DNA of 64,000 nucleotides from Flavobacterium silvaticum (GTDB taxonomy: Bacteria > Bacteroidota > Bacteroidia > Flavobacteriales > Flavobacteriaceae). Location: the NCBI RefSeq assembly GCF_012911565.1, contig NZ_JAAMPU010000107.1, positions 434,001 to 498,000 on the forward strand, in the 5' to 3' direction. The notes below the pieces were generated by a model. It searched no databases. It saw only the letters and a list, made by a program, of their open reading frames with translations, and had not been told where the DNA came from. The translations under genes and the position numbers were made by a program. This document shows positions 45,378 through 55,800 of the stretch, piece after piece (position 1 is the first letter of the stretch; each line of letters starts with the position of its first letter).

Positions 45378-46264
45378 ATTTTATTGTAGTACATGGCTTT
45401 GATGATTCCGTCTGAAAGCCCGATTTTAGGTACATAAATATTTCTCGCACCGCTCCATTTCATCGCATTGATATAAATCTGGAGCGCCGGGATGATCACG
45501 TCGGCACGGTCGGCGTTGAGGCCAAGATCCATGATACGCTGTTCGTAGGTAAGCGAATTCAACTGGGCATATTGCGCATTCAGGTACATGTAAGACAGCG
45601 GCTTTTCCTGTGTCTTGCCTGACATCTTGAAAATCTTGTTGATATTTCCGCCGGAACCAATCATGCTGATGTGGTCGTAATCTTCGGTAACTTCCTTGAT
45701 CCAATTTTCGATTTCATTCCAGATTTCAGCATCGACCATATTGTTGATGAAACGAACGGTTCCGATACGGAAGGAGCGTGAAGCCACAATCTTTCCGTTT
45801 GAGAACAATGAAAATTCGGTGCTTCCGCCTCCGACATCTACATACAGATAGGTCTGTTCATTCTTCAGCAGAAAATGTAGATCTGTAGTTGCGATGATGG
45901 CCGCTTCTTTTTTACCGTCGATGACCTCAATATCAATTCCCGATTCTTTTGAAATCCTGGCGATCACTTCGGACGCATTTTTCGCCTCTCGCATTGCCGA
46001 AGTCGCGCAGGCCATATACCGTTCGACTTTATGGACTTTCATCAGGAGCTTGTAAGCGGTCATGGCATCGATCATCCGTGTGATACTTTCCTCGGTAATA
46101 TTTCCCGAGGTGAACACATCCTGTCCCAAACGAATCGGCACGCGGATCAATGAACTTTTGCTGAACTGGGTTTCTTTTCCTTTTTCCTCTACGATATTGG
46201 CAACCAGAAGTCTCATGGCATTCGAGCCAATATCTATAGCGGCGTATTTACGTATGTTGATCAA
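45374..46264 (-). CDS. ppx: Ppx/GppA-type exopolyphosphatase, short form
   Basis: 296 residues, only the actin-like ASKHA core. E. coli Ppx is about 510 and has additional helical domains. The phosphate-binding motifs are AAIDIGSNAMRLLV, ACATSAMREAKN and VDVGGGSTEFSLF. It removes terminal phosphates from polyphosphate or acts on pppGpp; which one cannot be told. Its ATG overlaps the ppk1 stop by four bases. Confidence 0.9.
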   Translation of the reverse strand: MINIRKYAAIDIGSNAMRLLVANIVEEKGKETQFSKSSLIRVPIRLGQDVFTSGNITEESITRMIDAMTAYKLLMKVHKVERYMACATSAMREAKNASEVIARISKESGIDIEVIDGKKEAAIIATTDLHFLLKNEQTYLYVDVGGGSTEFSLFSNGKIVASRSFRIGTVRFINNMVDAEIWNEIENWIKEVTEDYDHISMIGSGGNINKIFKMSGKTQEKPLSYMYLNAQYAQLNSLTYEQRIMDLGLNADRADVIIPALQIYINAMKWSGARNIYVPKIGLSDGIIKAMYYNKI

Positions 46265-48414
46265 TCTGTCTTTTCGGTTTTAGATGGTATAGATGTAGGG
46301 GTAAGTATTTGTGGGTCTATGACTTCGACTCTTTCGCAATAATAATTATAGGTTTCTACCTGAGCACGGAAAATAGGATTTTCACCTCTCGGACGATAGA
46401 CGTTATCGAGTTTTTCCGAATGCAGGCGCGCCTTCACGTTTCCTTTCCAGCCGACTTCAAAGGTATCGATGATTTCCTTTTTGATGCTTTCGTCGTAAAT
46501 CGGGCAGGTCACTTCAACACGGGCATCGAGGTTTCGACGCATCATATCGGCCGAACCGATGAATACATCCCATTTGTTGTCGTTACAGAAAATAAAGACA
46601 CGCACATGTTCGAGATAATTATCTACTATGCTGATGGCTTCGATATTGTCACTCATTCCCGGAATTCCCGGTATCAACGCACAGATTCCGCGTACCTGCA
46701 AACGTATCTTGACTCCGGCTTTACTCGCATCGTAGAGTTTATCGATCATGGGGTAGTCGGACAGGCTGTTCATTTTCATGCTGATCGATGCCGGACGACC
46801 CAACGTCGCATTGAGTATTTCCCGATCGATCAGTTTATAGAATTTCGTACGTGTGTAATGAGGCGAAACGATGAGATGTTTGTATCTGTGGACGCGGTAA
46901 TTGACATCGAAAAAATCGAAAACCTTGACCACATCTTTCAGAATTTCCTGATGGCTTGTAAATAAAGTGACATCTGTGTAAATCCGGGCTGTATTCTCGT
47001 TGAAATTACCTGTGGATATAAAACCGGAACGCTGCATTTTTCCTTTATCGACACGTTCGACAACACAAATCTTGCTGTGGACTTTGAGTCCTTTGATCCC
47101 GAAAATAAGATGGATGCCTTCGGTCTGCATCTGTTCGGCGTAAGAGATATTGCTGGCTTCGTCAAAACGCGCCTGAAGTTCGATCTGGACAATGACTTTT
47201 TTACCGTTTTTGGCGGCATTGATCAGGGAACTGATAATTTGGGAATTCTTGGCCAGACGATACAACGTAATCCGGATCGATGTGACTTTTGGATCCAAAG
47301 CCGCTTCACGCAAAAATTTTATCAGGTAAGAAAATGACTGATACGGGGCGTAGACCAAATAATCTTTCGCCTGTATTTTCTGCATCATGCTTCCGTCAAG
47401 GCTTAATCCGTTGACCGGAAGCGGTGTTTTTTGCTTGTACAACAAATCGAAACGCCCGAGGTTCGGGAAATCCATATAATCGCGACGGTTGTGGTAGCGC
47501 CCGCCGGGAATGATGCTGTCGGTGGTTTCGATTCCCATATTCGTGAGGAAATACTTGAGCGTATCTTTCCCGATACTCTGGTCGTAAACAAAACGTACCA
47601 CTTCACCAATGCGTCTGTCCTTGACACTGCTCGCAATTTTTTCAAGCATACTCTTGCTCAGGTCGGAATCTATGTCCAATTCGGCATCACGCGTGATTTT
47701 GATCATATGGGCCTTGATGCTTTTGTAATCGAAGATGCTGAAGATGCTTCCGAGGTTATATCGGATCACATCGTCCAAAAGCATCACATATTGCTTATCG
47801 CCATCAGAAGGCAATACCACAAACCGATTGAGTTCGCGTGGCATTTCGATAATCGCGTAACGGACTTCTTTCCTCAGTTTTACGTGATCGAGAAGTGACT
47901 TTTTCTCTTCCGGGTTCAGCACAAGTTTGACGGCCAAATATCCGTAGTTATCCTTGAGCAACGGGAATTCGGCCAAATCGTTAAGGATAATGGTAACGAG
48001 CCTCGGGCTTACTTTCTGGATGAAATAGTCTTTGACGAAATGTTCCTGTGACGGACTGATTTCGTGCTCATTGACAATAAAGATATTTTCTTTGGCCAAC
48101 TGGGATTCCACGACGTTAAGGATTCGGAGACTTTCTGATTGCTGGCGGATTACGATATCTGTAATATCGCGCATCAGCTGCTGTGCCGTAATCCCGACAA
48201 GCAATTTTTCACCGGTATCTCCGGACAGCACAAGCCTTCGGATGGCGGCAAAACGCACCCGGAAAAACTCGTCGAAATTGTTTGAGAATATGCCTATGAA
48301 ACGAAGCCTGTCAAGCAATGGTACGGTTTCATCGGCGGCTTCCTGCAGAACGCGGGCATTGAAGGCCAGCCAGCTTTTCTCGCGGTCAATATACCTATAA
48401 TGGTTTGTGGTCAT
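46261..48414 (-). CDS. ppk1: Polyphosphate kinase 1
   Basis: 717 residues, full length. It makes polyphosphate from ATP through a phosphohistidine. N-terminal domain (KSWLAFNARVLQEA), catalytic domain with the autophosphorylated His in GLKVHSKICVVER near residue 446, and NFNENTARIYTD. The C-terminal domain has LIVSPHYTR and GSADMMRRNLDARVEV. It overlaps the upstream phosphatase gene by 20 bases. Confidence 0.96.
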   Translation of the reverse strand: MTTNHYRYIDREKSWLAFNARVLQEAADETVPLLDRLRFIGIFSNNFDEFFRVRFAAIRRLVLSGDTGEKLLVGITAQQLMRDITDIVIRQQSESLRILNVVESQLAKENIFIVNEHEISPSQEHFVKDYFIQKVSPRLVTIILNDLAEFPLLKDNYGYLAVKLVLNPEEKKSLLDHVKLRKEVRYAIIEMPRELNRFVVLPSDGDKQYVMLLDDVIRYNLGSIFSIFDYKSIKAHMIKITRDAELDIDSDLSKSMLEKIASSVKDRRIGEVVRFVYDQSIGKDTLKYFLTNMGIETTDSIIPGGRYHNRRDYMDFPNLGRFDLLYKQKTPLPVNGLSLDGSMMQKIQAKDYLVYAPYQSFSYLIKFLREAALDPKVTSIRITLYRLAKNSQIISSLINAAKNGKKVIVQIELQARFDEASNISYAEQMQTEGIHLIFGIKGLKVHSKICVVERVDKGKMQRSGFISTGNFNENTARIYTDVTLFTSHQEILKDVVKVFDFFDVNYRVHRYKHLIVSPHYTRTKFYKLIDREILNATLGRPASISMKMNSLSDYPMIDKLYDASKAGVKIRLQVRGICALIPGIPGMSDNIEAISIVDNYLEHVRVFIFCNDNKWDVFIGSADMMRRNLDARVEVTCPIYDESIKKEIIDTFEVGWKGNVKARLHSEKLDNVYRPRGENPIFRAQVETYNYYCERVEVIDPQILTPTSIPSKTEKTD

Positions 48415-48898
48415 GTTTCAGGTCTCTAGGGAAAACGACGTGCCGGGTGCTTCCTTTCCCGATATCGCGCCATTGGTCCGCGTCAAAAGTAAGTGACACG
48501 AGCCCGCAGGTCGCAACGTTTTCCACAAAAATATCCCCAAATTTATTCACAAAATCCGTAATAGCCTCATTGTGCCCGAAAAGCATAACATTATCGTAAA
48601 TATTGCTGATCGATTTTATCTGTTCTTCCAGATTTTTACGCTCGAACGTATACAATCCGTCCTTGTAGATGATGCTTTCGAGCGGACAAGACAGGTTTTG
48701 GGCGAAAATCATAGCCGTCTCCATCGCCCTACGCGCCGGACTGCTATATATGACAAAGGTTTTTGGTAATTCTTCTTTGAGGTTGGACGATACCAGATGG
48801 GCATCATGTATACCTCTCGATTGCAACGGGCGGTCAAAATCCCTGAGCGGTGCTTCCCAACTTGATTTGGCGTGGCGGACAAGAATCAGTGTCTTCAT
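48395..48898 (-). CDS. SixA-like histidine phosphatase
   Basis: 167 residues. The phosphoglycerate-mutase-like active site is LVRHAKSSW (RHG-type motif), with the second Arg in SSPARRAMET and second His in LFGHNEAI. E. coli SixA removes phosphate from histidines of signalling proteins. Being first in the polyphosphate operon, it could act on phosphohistidine or phosphorylated metabolites, but this is inference. Confidence 0.87.
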   Translation of the reverse strand: MKTLILVRHAKSSWEAPLRDFDRPLQSRGIHDAHLVSSNLKEELPKTFVIYSSPARRAMETAMIFAQNLSCPLESIIYKDGLYTFERKNLEEQIKSISNIYDNVMLFGHNEAITDFVNKFGDIFVENVATCGLVSLTFDADQWRDIGKGSTRHVVFPRDLKHDHKPL

Positions 48899-49169
48899 TT
48901 TTTTATTTTTTCTATATCCCTGAATTTAATCGTTTTTAATGGTACAGAAAAATTTAAAACCTGTTTTTTTCAGCAAAAACCATTTATTGCCCAGTGTGAA
49001 AGTATTGTCCCGATAAATTATAAACCGATTCGTACAATATTGAATTTCAGGCATAAAACGAAAAACGATATTGAATTGACATCAAAATGTTCAAATAGGC
49101 TTAAAATTTTGGTTTTTGTTAAAAAAGTTCGTTTACCGATTTTATAGGCCATTGATAGAAAAAATAAGG
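48899..49169. other. Gene-free intergenic stretch
   Basis: This divergent region between the polyphosphate operon and the adhesin operon is A/T-rich. ATATTGAATT occurs twice (in 49037-49080), and nothing else is recognisable apart from the promoter described at 49170. Confidence 0.5.
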
Positions 49170-49197
49170 TTTGCGGCACCCATTGTATTTACCTTTA
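49170..49197 (+). promoter_or_regulatory. Probable promoter TTTG-N16-TACCTTTA for the adhesin operon
   Basis: TTTG at 49170-49173 and TACCTTTA at 49190-49197 (one mismatch to TAnnTTTG) lie about 58 bases before the first ATG. Confidence 0.5.
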
Positions 49198-49255
49198 GCA
49201 AGGTAACACCCAAAGCGTGTTGCGTTTAAAAAACTAAAAACAAAAACGTATTGAT

Positions 49256-49810
49256 ATGCCTCGAACTTTACATTCAATTTCGCGGGATAATTACATCAAA
49301 GCTGTAACAGGCCTTTTTGGATCCTATTTTCGGATAATGTTGCTGGCTGTATGTTGCGGATTATTCAACTCTTCCTGGTCACAAACCACTCCTGCCGCAC
49401 TGCCTATCGAGGAATTCCTTATTCTGAAACATGCCGAAAATCCTGAAATCACCGGACTTCTTCCGGTTGAGAAATTAATATCGGAAGTTCAGCCGGTAAT
49501 TTATGCCGAAAACGGTACCGTAAAAGTATTCGGATCTGATCCGGTTTGCCTGCAATCTTCGGCAGCACAACTTGCCTCTGTATTGCAAATGGGCCTTCCG
49601 GTTGAGAATGTAGAACTGATTACCGTTAAAATCAATACTATTTCAGATTTGAATACGCCGTTGAATCTTTCCTCCCTGGAAGGATTCGATTCGTTGAAAT
49701 ATGTCCATGTCCTCAGTGAAGTTGATGCTCCTGCATCTGCCCTCGCCGCTTATGTACAAAATGCAACGCCGCAAACAGCCGTATTCTATTCTACCAAACG
49801 CAATAATTAA
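49256..49810 (+). CDS. Exported protein of unknown function, first gene of the adhesin operon
   Basis: 184 residues. The N-terminus is about 42 residues to a likely signal cleavage after SSWS, long for a signal peptide. The mature part has no cysteine-rich or repeat structure that I recognise. It contains KINTISDLNTPLNLSSLEGFDSLKYVHV, suggesting an alpha/beta fold. It ends 17 bases before the giant adhesin gene, so a role in adhesin export, folding or anchoring is plausible but not shown. Confidence 0.75.
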   Translation: MPRTLHSISRDNYIKAVTGLFGSYFRIMLLAVCCGLFNSSWSQTTPAALPIEEFLILKHAENPEITGLLPVEKLISEVQPVIYAENGTVKVFGSDPVCLQSSAAQLASVLQMGLPVENVELITVKINTISDLNTPLNLSSLEGFDSLKYVHVLSEVDAPASALAAYVQNATPQTAVFYSTKRNN

Positions 49811-49827
49811 CTAGCTGCCATTGATTT

Positions 49828-52800
49828 ATGCATAAACTATACGCTTCAAGAAAATTCCGGTCTGCGTTTGCATTAAGCCTTTTATCGATACTCTTATCGG
49901 GAATGCTCAATGCACAGGTAGTCAAGCCTTTTGTGCAGCGCAGCTCACAGTATACGCCCGAGAAAAAAATCTACAACATCAAGGGTGATTTCACCATGCT
50001 CGGCAATACCAACCTGAGCCTGCAGAATTACGGCAACCAGACCCAGAACGGAAACAACGTCATGCAATATGTAGACGTGGATGCAGCAAACCTCAACGGC
50101 CTTGGCGGGATCCCGACGTTCAACTCCTCATCGGCGACACTTACGCTTTCTACTGAAAATGGCGCTATTCCCGAATGTTCGAATATTATTTACGCCGGTC
50201 TTTACTGGACAGGCCGCGCCGCTACCGGTGCGCCAAGCGACCTTCAGTTCAGTGTCACCAAAGAAATCGTAACCGGAAGTACGCCTTTCTCTAACAATTA
50301 TCCGGCACTTGGCCATGGTGAAGCAGTAACGGCAACTTCTTACAACCTGAGTGTTTCCCGTACAGGTACAGCGAATAATTACTCACCGAGATATACGTTT
50401 TCCGGAGGCGGTAATTTGTATCAGTTCAACTTTACCAATGCGGCCACGAACATGGTTTCCGTTTCTGTCAACGGAGGCACGGCAGTCTTTTTACCCGCTA
50501 CCGTATCGACTGTCGGCTTCGTCAAGACAGCGACACTCACGACACCTTATTCGTTCACCAATGCCGGTCTTACCATTACGATCAATCAGCTGATCCGTGA
50601 TTCGCGTACAGACAGAAGCGTGGTTGAAACCCAACAGACTTCAAAAGTGAACCTCACTGTTTCCGGAACCACTACGAACACCACATCGTACACCAAGAAT
50701 TTCGATAAACGCAAATTGCAGTTCCGTGGCCCGGGTGCTACAGAATATACCGAAATCACCGCCAATAACAATGACATTTATTATCCGGTAGATTCAAACG
50801 ACTTTATGTATTCCGCTTATGCCGAAGTGACCGATTACGTCAAACTTCACGGCCTTGGGGAATATTTTGCCGCCGATATGGCACTCGTAGAAGGAAACGG
50901 CGGCGGAACCGGATATTACGGCGGATGGGGTCTTGTCGTTGTCTATGAAAATACCAAAATGAAATACCGGGATGTCACGTTGTTTGACGGATATGCCTAT
51001 GTCATTGGTGGAACCGCAAGCAACGAACTGCCTATTTCCGGTTTCAATACGGTACAATCAGGACAGGTAGGAATCAAGCTCGGTATCATAGCAGGAGAAG
51101 GCGATCGTGACATTACCGGCGATTATCTTCAAATCAAACGCAACAGCGACGGGGTTTTCCAGGATTTGAACCACACGGCGAATACACCGGATAACTTCTT
51201 CAATTCGAGCATACAGGTTCCCGGAACACGAAATCCGAACTTCCTCAACAATACGGGAATCGACCTGGACATGTTCACGGTTCCGAACCCGAATAACTCA
51301 GTCATCGCCAACAACCAGAACAGTACGACTTTCCGTTATGGTTCCATCCAGGACACATATATCATATTTGCTTTGGCGATGGCCGTTGATGCGTACATCC
51401 CTGAAATCGAAGGTGAACTTTCTGCAGTCAGCATCAATGGTTCCCCGGCCGGATCAGGTCCGTATACAGCAGAACCGGGTCAGGAGCTGGAATTCAAGAT
51501 AAAAGTCAGGAACCGCGGAACGGAACCGTTGAACAATGCCAAACTCATCGTTCCTATTCCATTCAATACAGATTATGTTACGGGCAGTGCCCTCAATTCC
51601 ATATTGTTCACACCGCTTCCCGCTCCGAACAGCCTGACTTTCGATCCGGCATTGGGGTCAAATGGATCTTTGGTCTGGGATATCGGATCTTTGCCGCTTC
51701 CCGCCAATCCCGATGTCGTATTGGGTGAACTCACCTTCAAACTCAAAGTTACCGAAGATTGTACGCTGTTGCAGCAAACCTGCGACAATATGATCCAGGT
51801 AAACGGATCTGTCAGCGCAACCGGTTCCATTACCGGAATCAGCGTCAACAACCTGAACCTGATATTAGGTTATAATCCGAACGGAAACTGTCAGGGGAAT
51901 GCGCTTCCGGCACCGCTTAAAATCAATGTGGATGCTATCGATTATGTAAATGCCAACTGTCAGGGCGTTCCGGCTCCGGTCGCGTTTACATTCTGTACCC
52001 CGAACGCGACAATCCCAATAACAGAGGTTTCGGGAAGTTTCCCTCCGGGTTCCACTTTTTACAATGAATTCCCTGTCACGGCCGAAAGCATTCAATACAC
52101 TATCAACAATCCGTTTCCTGCCACACCTGGAACAACCACGTACTACGCCGTTCCGCCACAAACGGCACAGGGATGTTTCTTTGCATTTACCATTACGGTA
52201 AACAGTGTAACCGAAACTCCGGTCGCAGGGCCAGGCATGACGTATTGTGTCGGTTCGGTTGCAAGTCCGTTGACTGCTACGGCTACGAATCCGGCCCACA
52301 CCTTATATTATTTCAGTTCAATTAACGGAACGCCTCAACTTTCGATAACGCCTTCGACTGCAGTTGCCGGAACGTTCACGTATTATGTAGCTGAAGGAAA
52401 CAGCTTTGACTGTTACGGCCCGAAAGTAGAAATCACCGTTACTGTTGTACCGGGAATCACCATTACAGCTCCGGCGAATGTACCTTTTGAAGGTTGCGGT
52501 ACCGATGCCATTACCGGTCTTGCCTATAGCGAAACTCCTGTGGCCATTACCGTTTCACAATTCATTGCTGCCGGCGGATCTGTTTCAGATGCGGAATTGG
52601 CCGATGGAGAAGTGATTTTGTATTCCGATGTCAGAAGTGGAAACTGTCCTATTCTTGTCACCCGAACGTTTTCTATCGATGGTGCCTGCGGACAACAATC
52701 GGTTACGCAACAAATCACGATTCAGGATCTGACACCACCGGTCATTTCAACTTTACCTGCGCCTTCCGTTACTGACGGATGCACCGGTACTCCGGACTTT

Positions 52801-55800
52801 ACAACCCCAACGGCATCTGATAATTGCGAAGGCCTTGTCACCTTGACATTTGCAGATGAAACAGTTCACAACGGTTGTGCAACCACCATCACACGTACCT
52901 GGACGGCTCTTGATCTTTGCGGAAATCCGGCTACGGCATCACAATCGATTACCTTCAATGACAATACACCTCCGGTTTTTGAAGTGCTTCCGGAACCATC
53001 GACTATTGGCTGCGGGGAAACACCATCTTTTGAAACGGCTGTGGCAACAGATTCGTGCTCACCAAACGTCACCTTGTCTTTTGTAGATTCACAGGCTCCG
53101 GGAACTTGTCCGGGAAGCATCGTTTACACACGTACGTGGACGGCTTTGGATGTTTGCCAGAATACATCGACAGCCCAGCAAATCATTACATCTATTGACG
53201 ATGTGCCGCCGGTTATCACAACACAGGCACAGGATCTATTCCTTGAATGTAACGGAGAAGATACGACTGAGCAAATCCAGACATGGCTCTCGCAGAACGG
53301 TGGTGCTATTGCAACCGATGCGTGTTCCGATATTACCTGGACTAATGATTTCGATACTACCCCGACAAGTTGTTCCGATGCCGTTACCATCATTTTTGTG
53401 GCTACGGACAGCTGTGGAAATCAATCCTACAGCGAGGCTCATTTGCAGATAAACGACAACCTGCCTCCTGTTCTTCCTCAAATTCCAGGCAATCTTGATT
53501 TGACTTGCGATGATGCTATTCCGGCAGCACAACCTTTGACCGCCACTGATGCCTGTGTTGGAGCGATCACTGCAACTCCTGCAGAAACAGAAACACCGGG
53601 AGCATGCCAAGGCTCACGTATCATTACAAGAACATGGACATTTACGGATAGTTGTGAAAACACGGTATCTGCAAGCCAGACGATTACTATAAATGATACG
53701 ACCGCTCCGGCCCTGCCTCAAATTCCGGGTAACCTGATTTTGAGCTGTGGGGATACGGTTCCATCGGCACAACCAATTACCGCAACCGATGCGTGCTCAG
53801 GAGACATAACCGCAACTCCGGTTGAAACGGAAACTCCTGGAACTTGTGAAGGTTCAAGAGTTATTACACGTACATGGACATTTACAGATGCTTGTGAGAA
53901 TACGGTATCTGCAAGCCAAACCATTACCATAAACGATACGACACCACCGGTTCTTCCTGAAGTTCCGGCCAGTATCATACTAAGTTGCGGAGATTCAATC
54001 CCTGCCGCACAGCCATTGACGGCTACAGATGCGTGTTCAGGCGATATTACAGCAACCCCGACCGAAACAGAAACAGCAGGAACATGTCCGGGAACTAGCA
54101 TCATTGCAAGAACATGGACATTTACCGATGCCTGTGACAATACTGTTTCCGCAACCCAAACCATTACCATAAATGATACTACACCACCGGTTCTTCCTGA
54201 AATCCCGGGCAGCGTCAATTTGAGCTGTGCTGCCGATGTTCCTCAAAATGTGACATTGACAGCAACAGACGAATGCAGCGGAGAAACCATATCTGCCACC
54301 GGAGTCGATGTGACCACAGCCGGAAGCTGCGCCAATTCATTTACCACCATCCGTACATGGACATTCACAGATAGCTGTAACAATACGATTTCTGCAAGCC
54401 AGACCATAAACGTCAACGATACGATTGCGCCTGTGTTTACATTCGTTCCGGAAAATACAACGGCTGAATGCGGCGACGAGCCTGTATTCGGAACTCCTGT
54501 CGTAACGGACAATTGCATTGGTGAAGTGACATTGACTTATGCCGATGAAACAGTTGCCGGAAGCTGCGTCGGTTCCTCTGTAATCACAAGGACATGGACG
54601 GCAACAGACGTCTGCAACAATCAATCGACGGCATCACAAAGCATCACGTTTACAGATACTGTAGCGCCGGTAATAACTACACAGGCATCGAACCTAAATG
54701 TGAATTGTTCTACGGCTGCGGACGCGCTTCAGGCCTGGCTTGATTCGAATGGGGGCGCCGCTGCAACGGATAGTTGTTCTGCCGTAACGTGGACAAATAC
54801 CTATAACGGACAAACCGGTTCTTGCGGAACGGCAGTCGAAGTTATTTTTACGGCTACCGATGCCTGTCAGAATCAAACTACGACTACCGCTTCGTTCACT
54901 ATTACAGATACCGAAGCTCCAGTAGCGCCTCAGGCTCCTGAAAATATCACTTTGAGTTGTGCCGGAAACGTGCCTGCTCCTTTGACTCTAATTGCAATCG
55001 ATGCTTGTTCCGGTGAAATAGCTGCGACATCGACAGATACAGTAGTTACGGGCGAATGTGTAAATAATTTCGTTATCAACCGGACATGGACGTTTACAGA
55101 TGATTGCGACAATAGCGTTTCGATCACACAAACCATTATAGTCAACGATACTGAAATGCCTGTTGTCCCGGAAGCACCTGCCGATGTTACTGTAAGTTGT
55201 ACTTCGTTGGTTCCTGTCGGACCTGTACTGACAGCGGTTGACGGATGTGCAAACGAACAGATCGAAGCCACACCATTTGACGTAGTGACACCTGGAAGCT
55301 GTCCGAACTCCTATACCATTTTAAGGACATGGTCTTTTTCCGACACTTGTAAAAATGCTGTTTCGATACATCAGACGATAACTGTCAACGATAACGAAGC
55401 TCCGGTGTTTGCAACAGAAATCCCATCAGATGTTACGTTGAACTGTGAAGACATTCCATCGGCACCAATTATAATGGCTACCGATAACTGCAATACAACT
55501 GAATTTGCCGCTACGCTTACAGAAACGACGGCTACCGGAACATGCGCCGGAAACTACACCCTGACCAGAACCTGGACAGCTACCGATGCCTGTAACAATA
55601 CGGCCACAGCTACCCAGGTAATCACAGTGCACGATGTTACCGGACCGGTTGCCACAGATGTTCCCGCCGATATTACGTTGGAATGCGGCGATACTGTTCC
55701 AACCGGCACCCCGCTTTCTGCAACGGATACGTGCAGCGGCGCAACAGTTACGGCAAATCCTGTTGACTCCATCGCTGCCGGAAGTTGTGTGAATTCTTAC

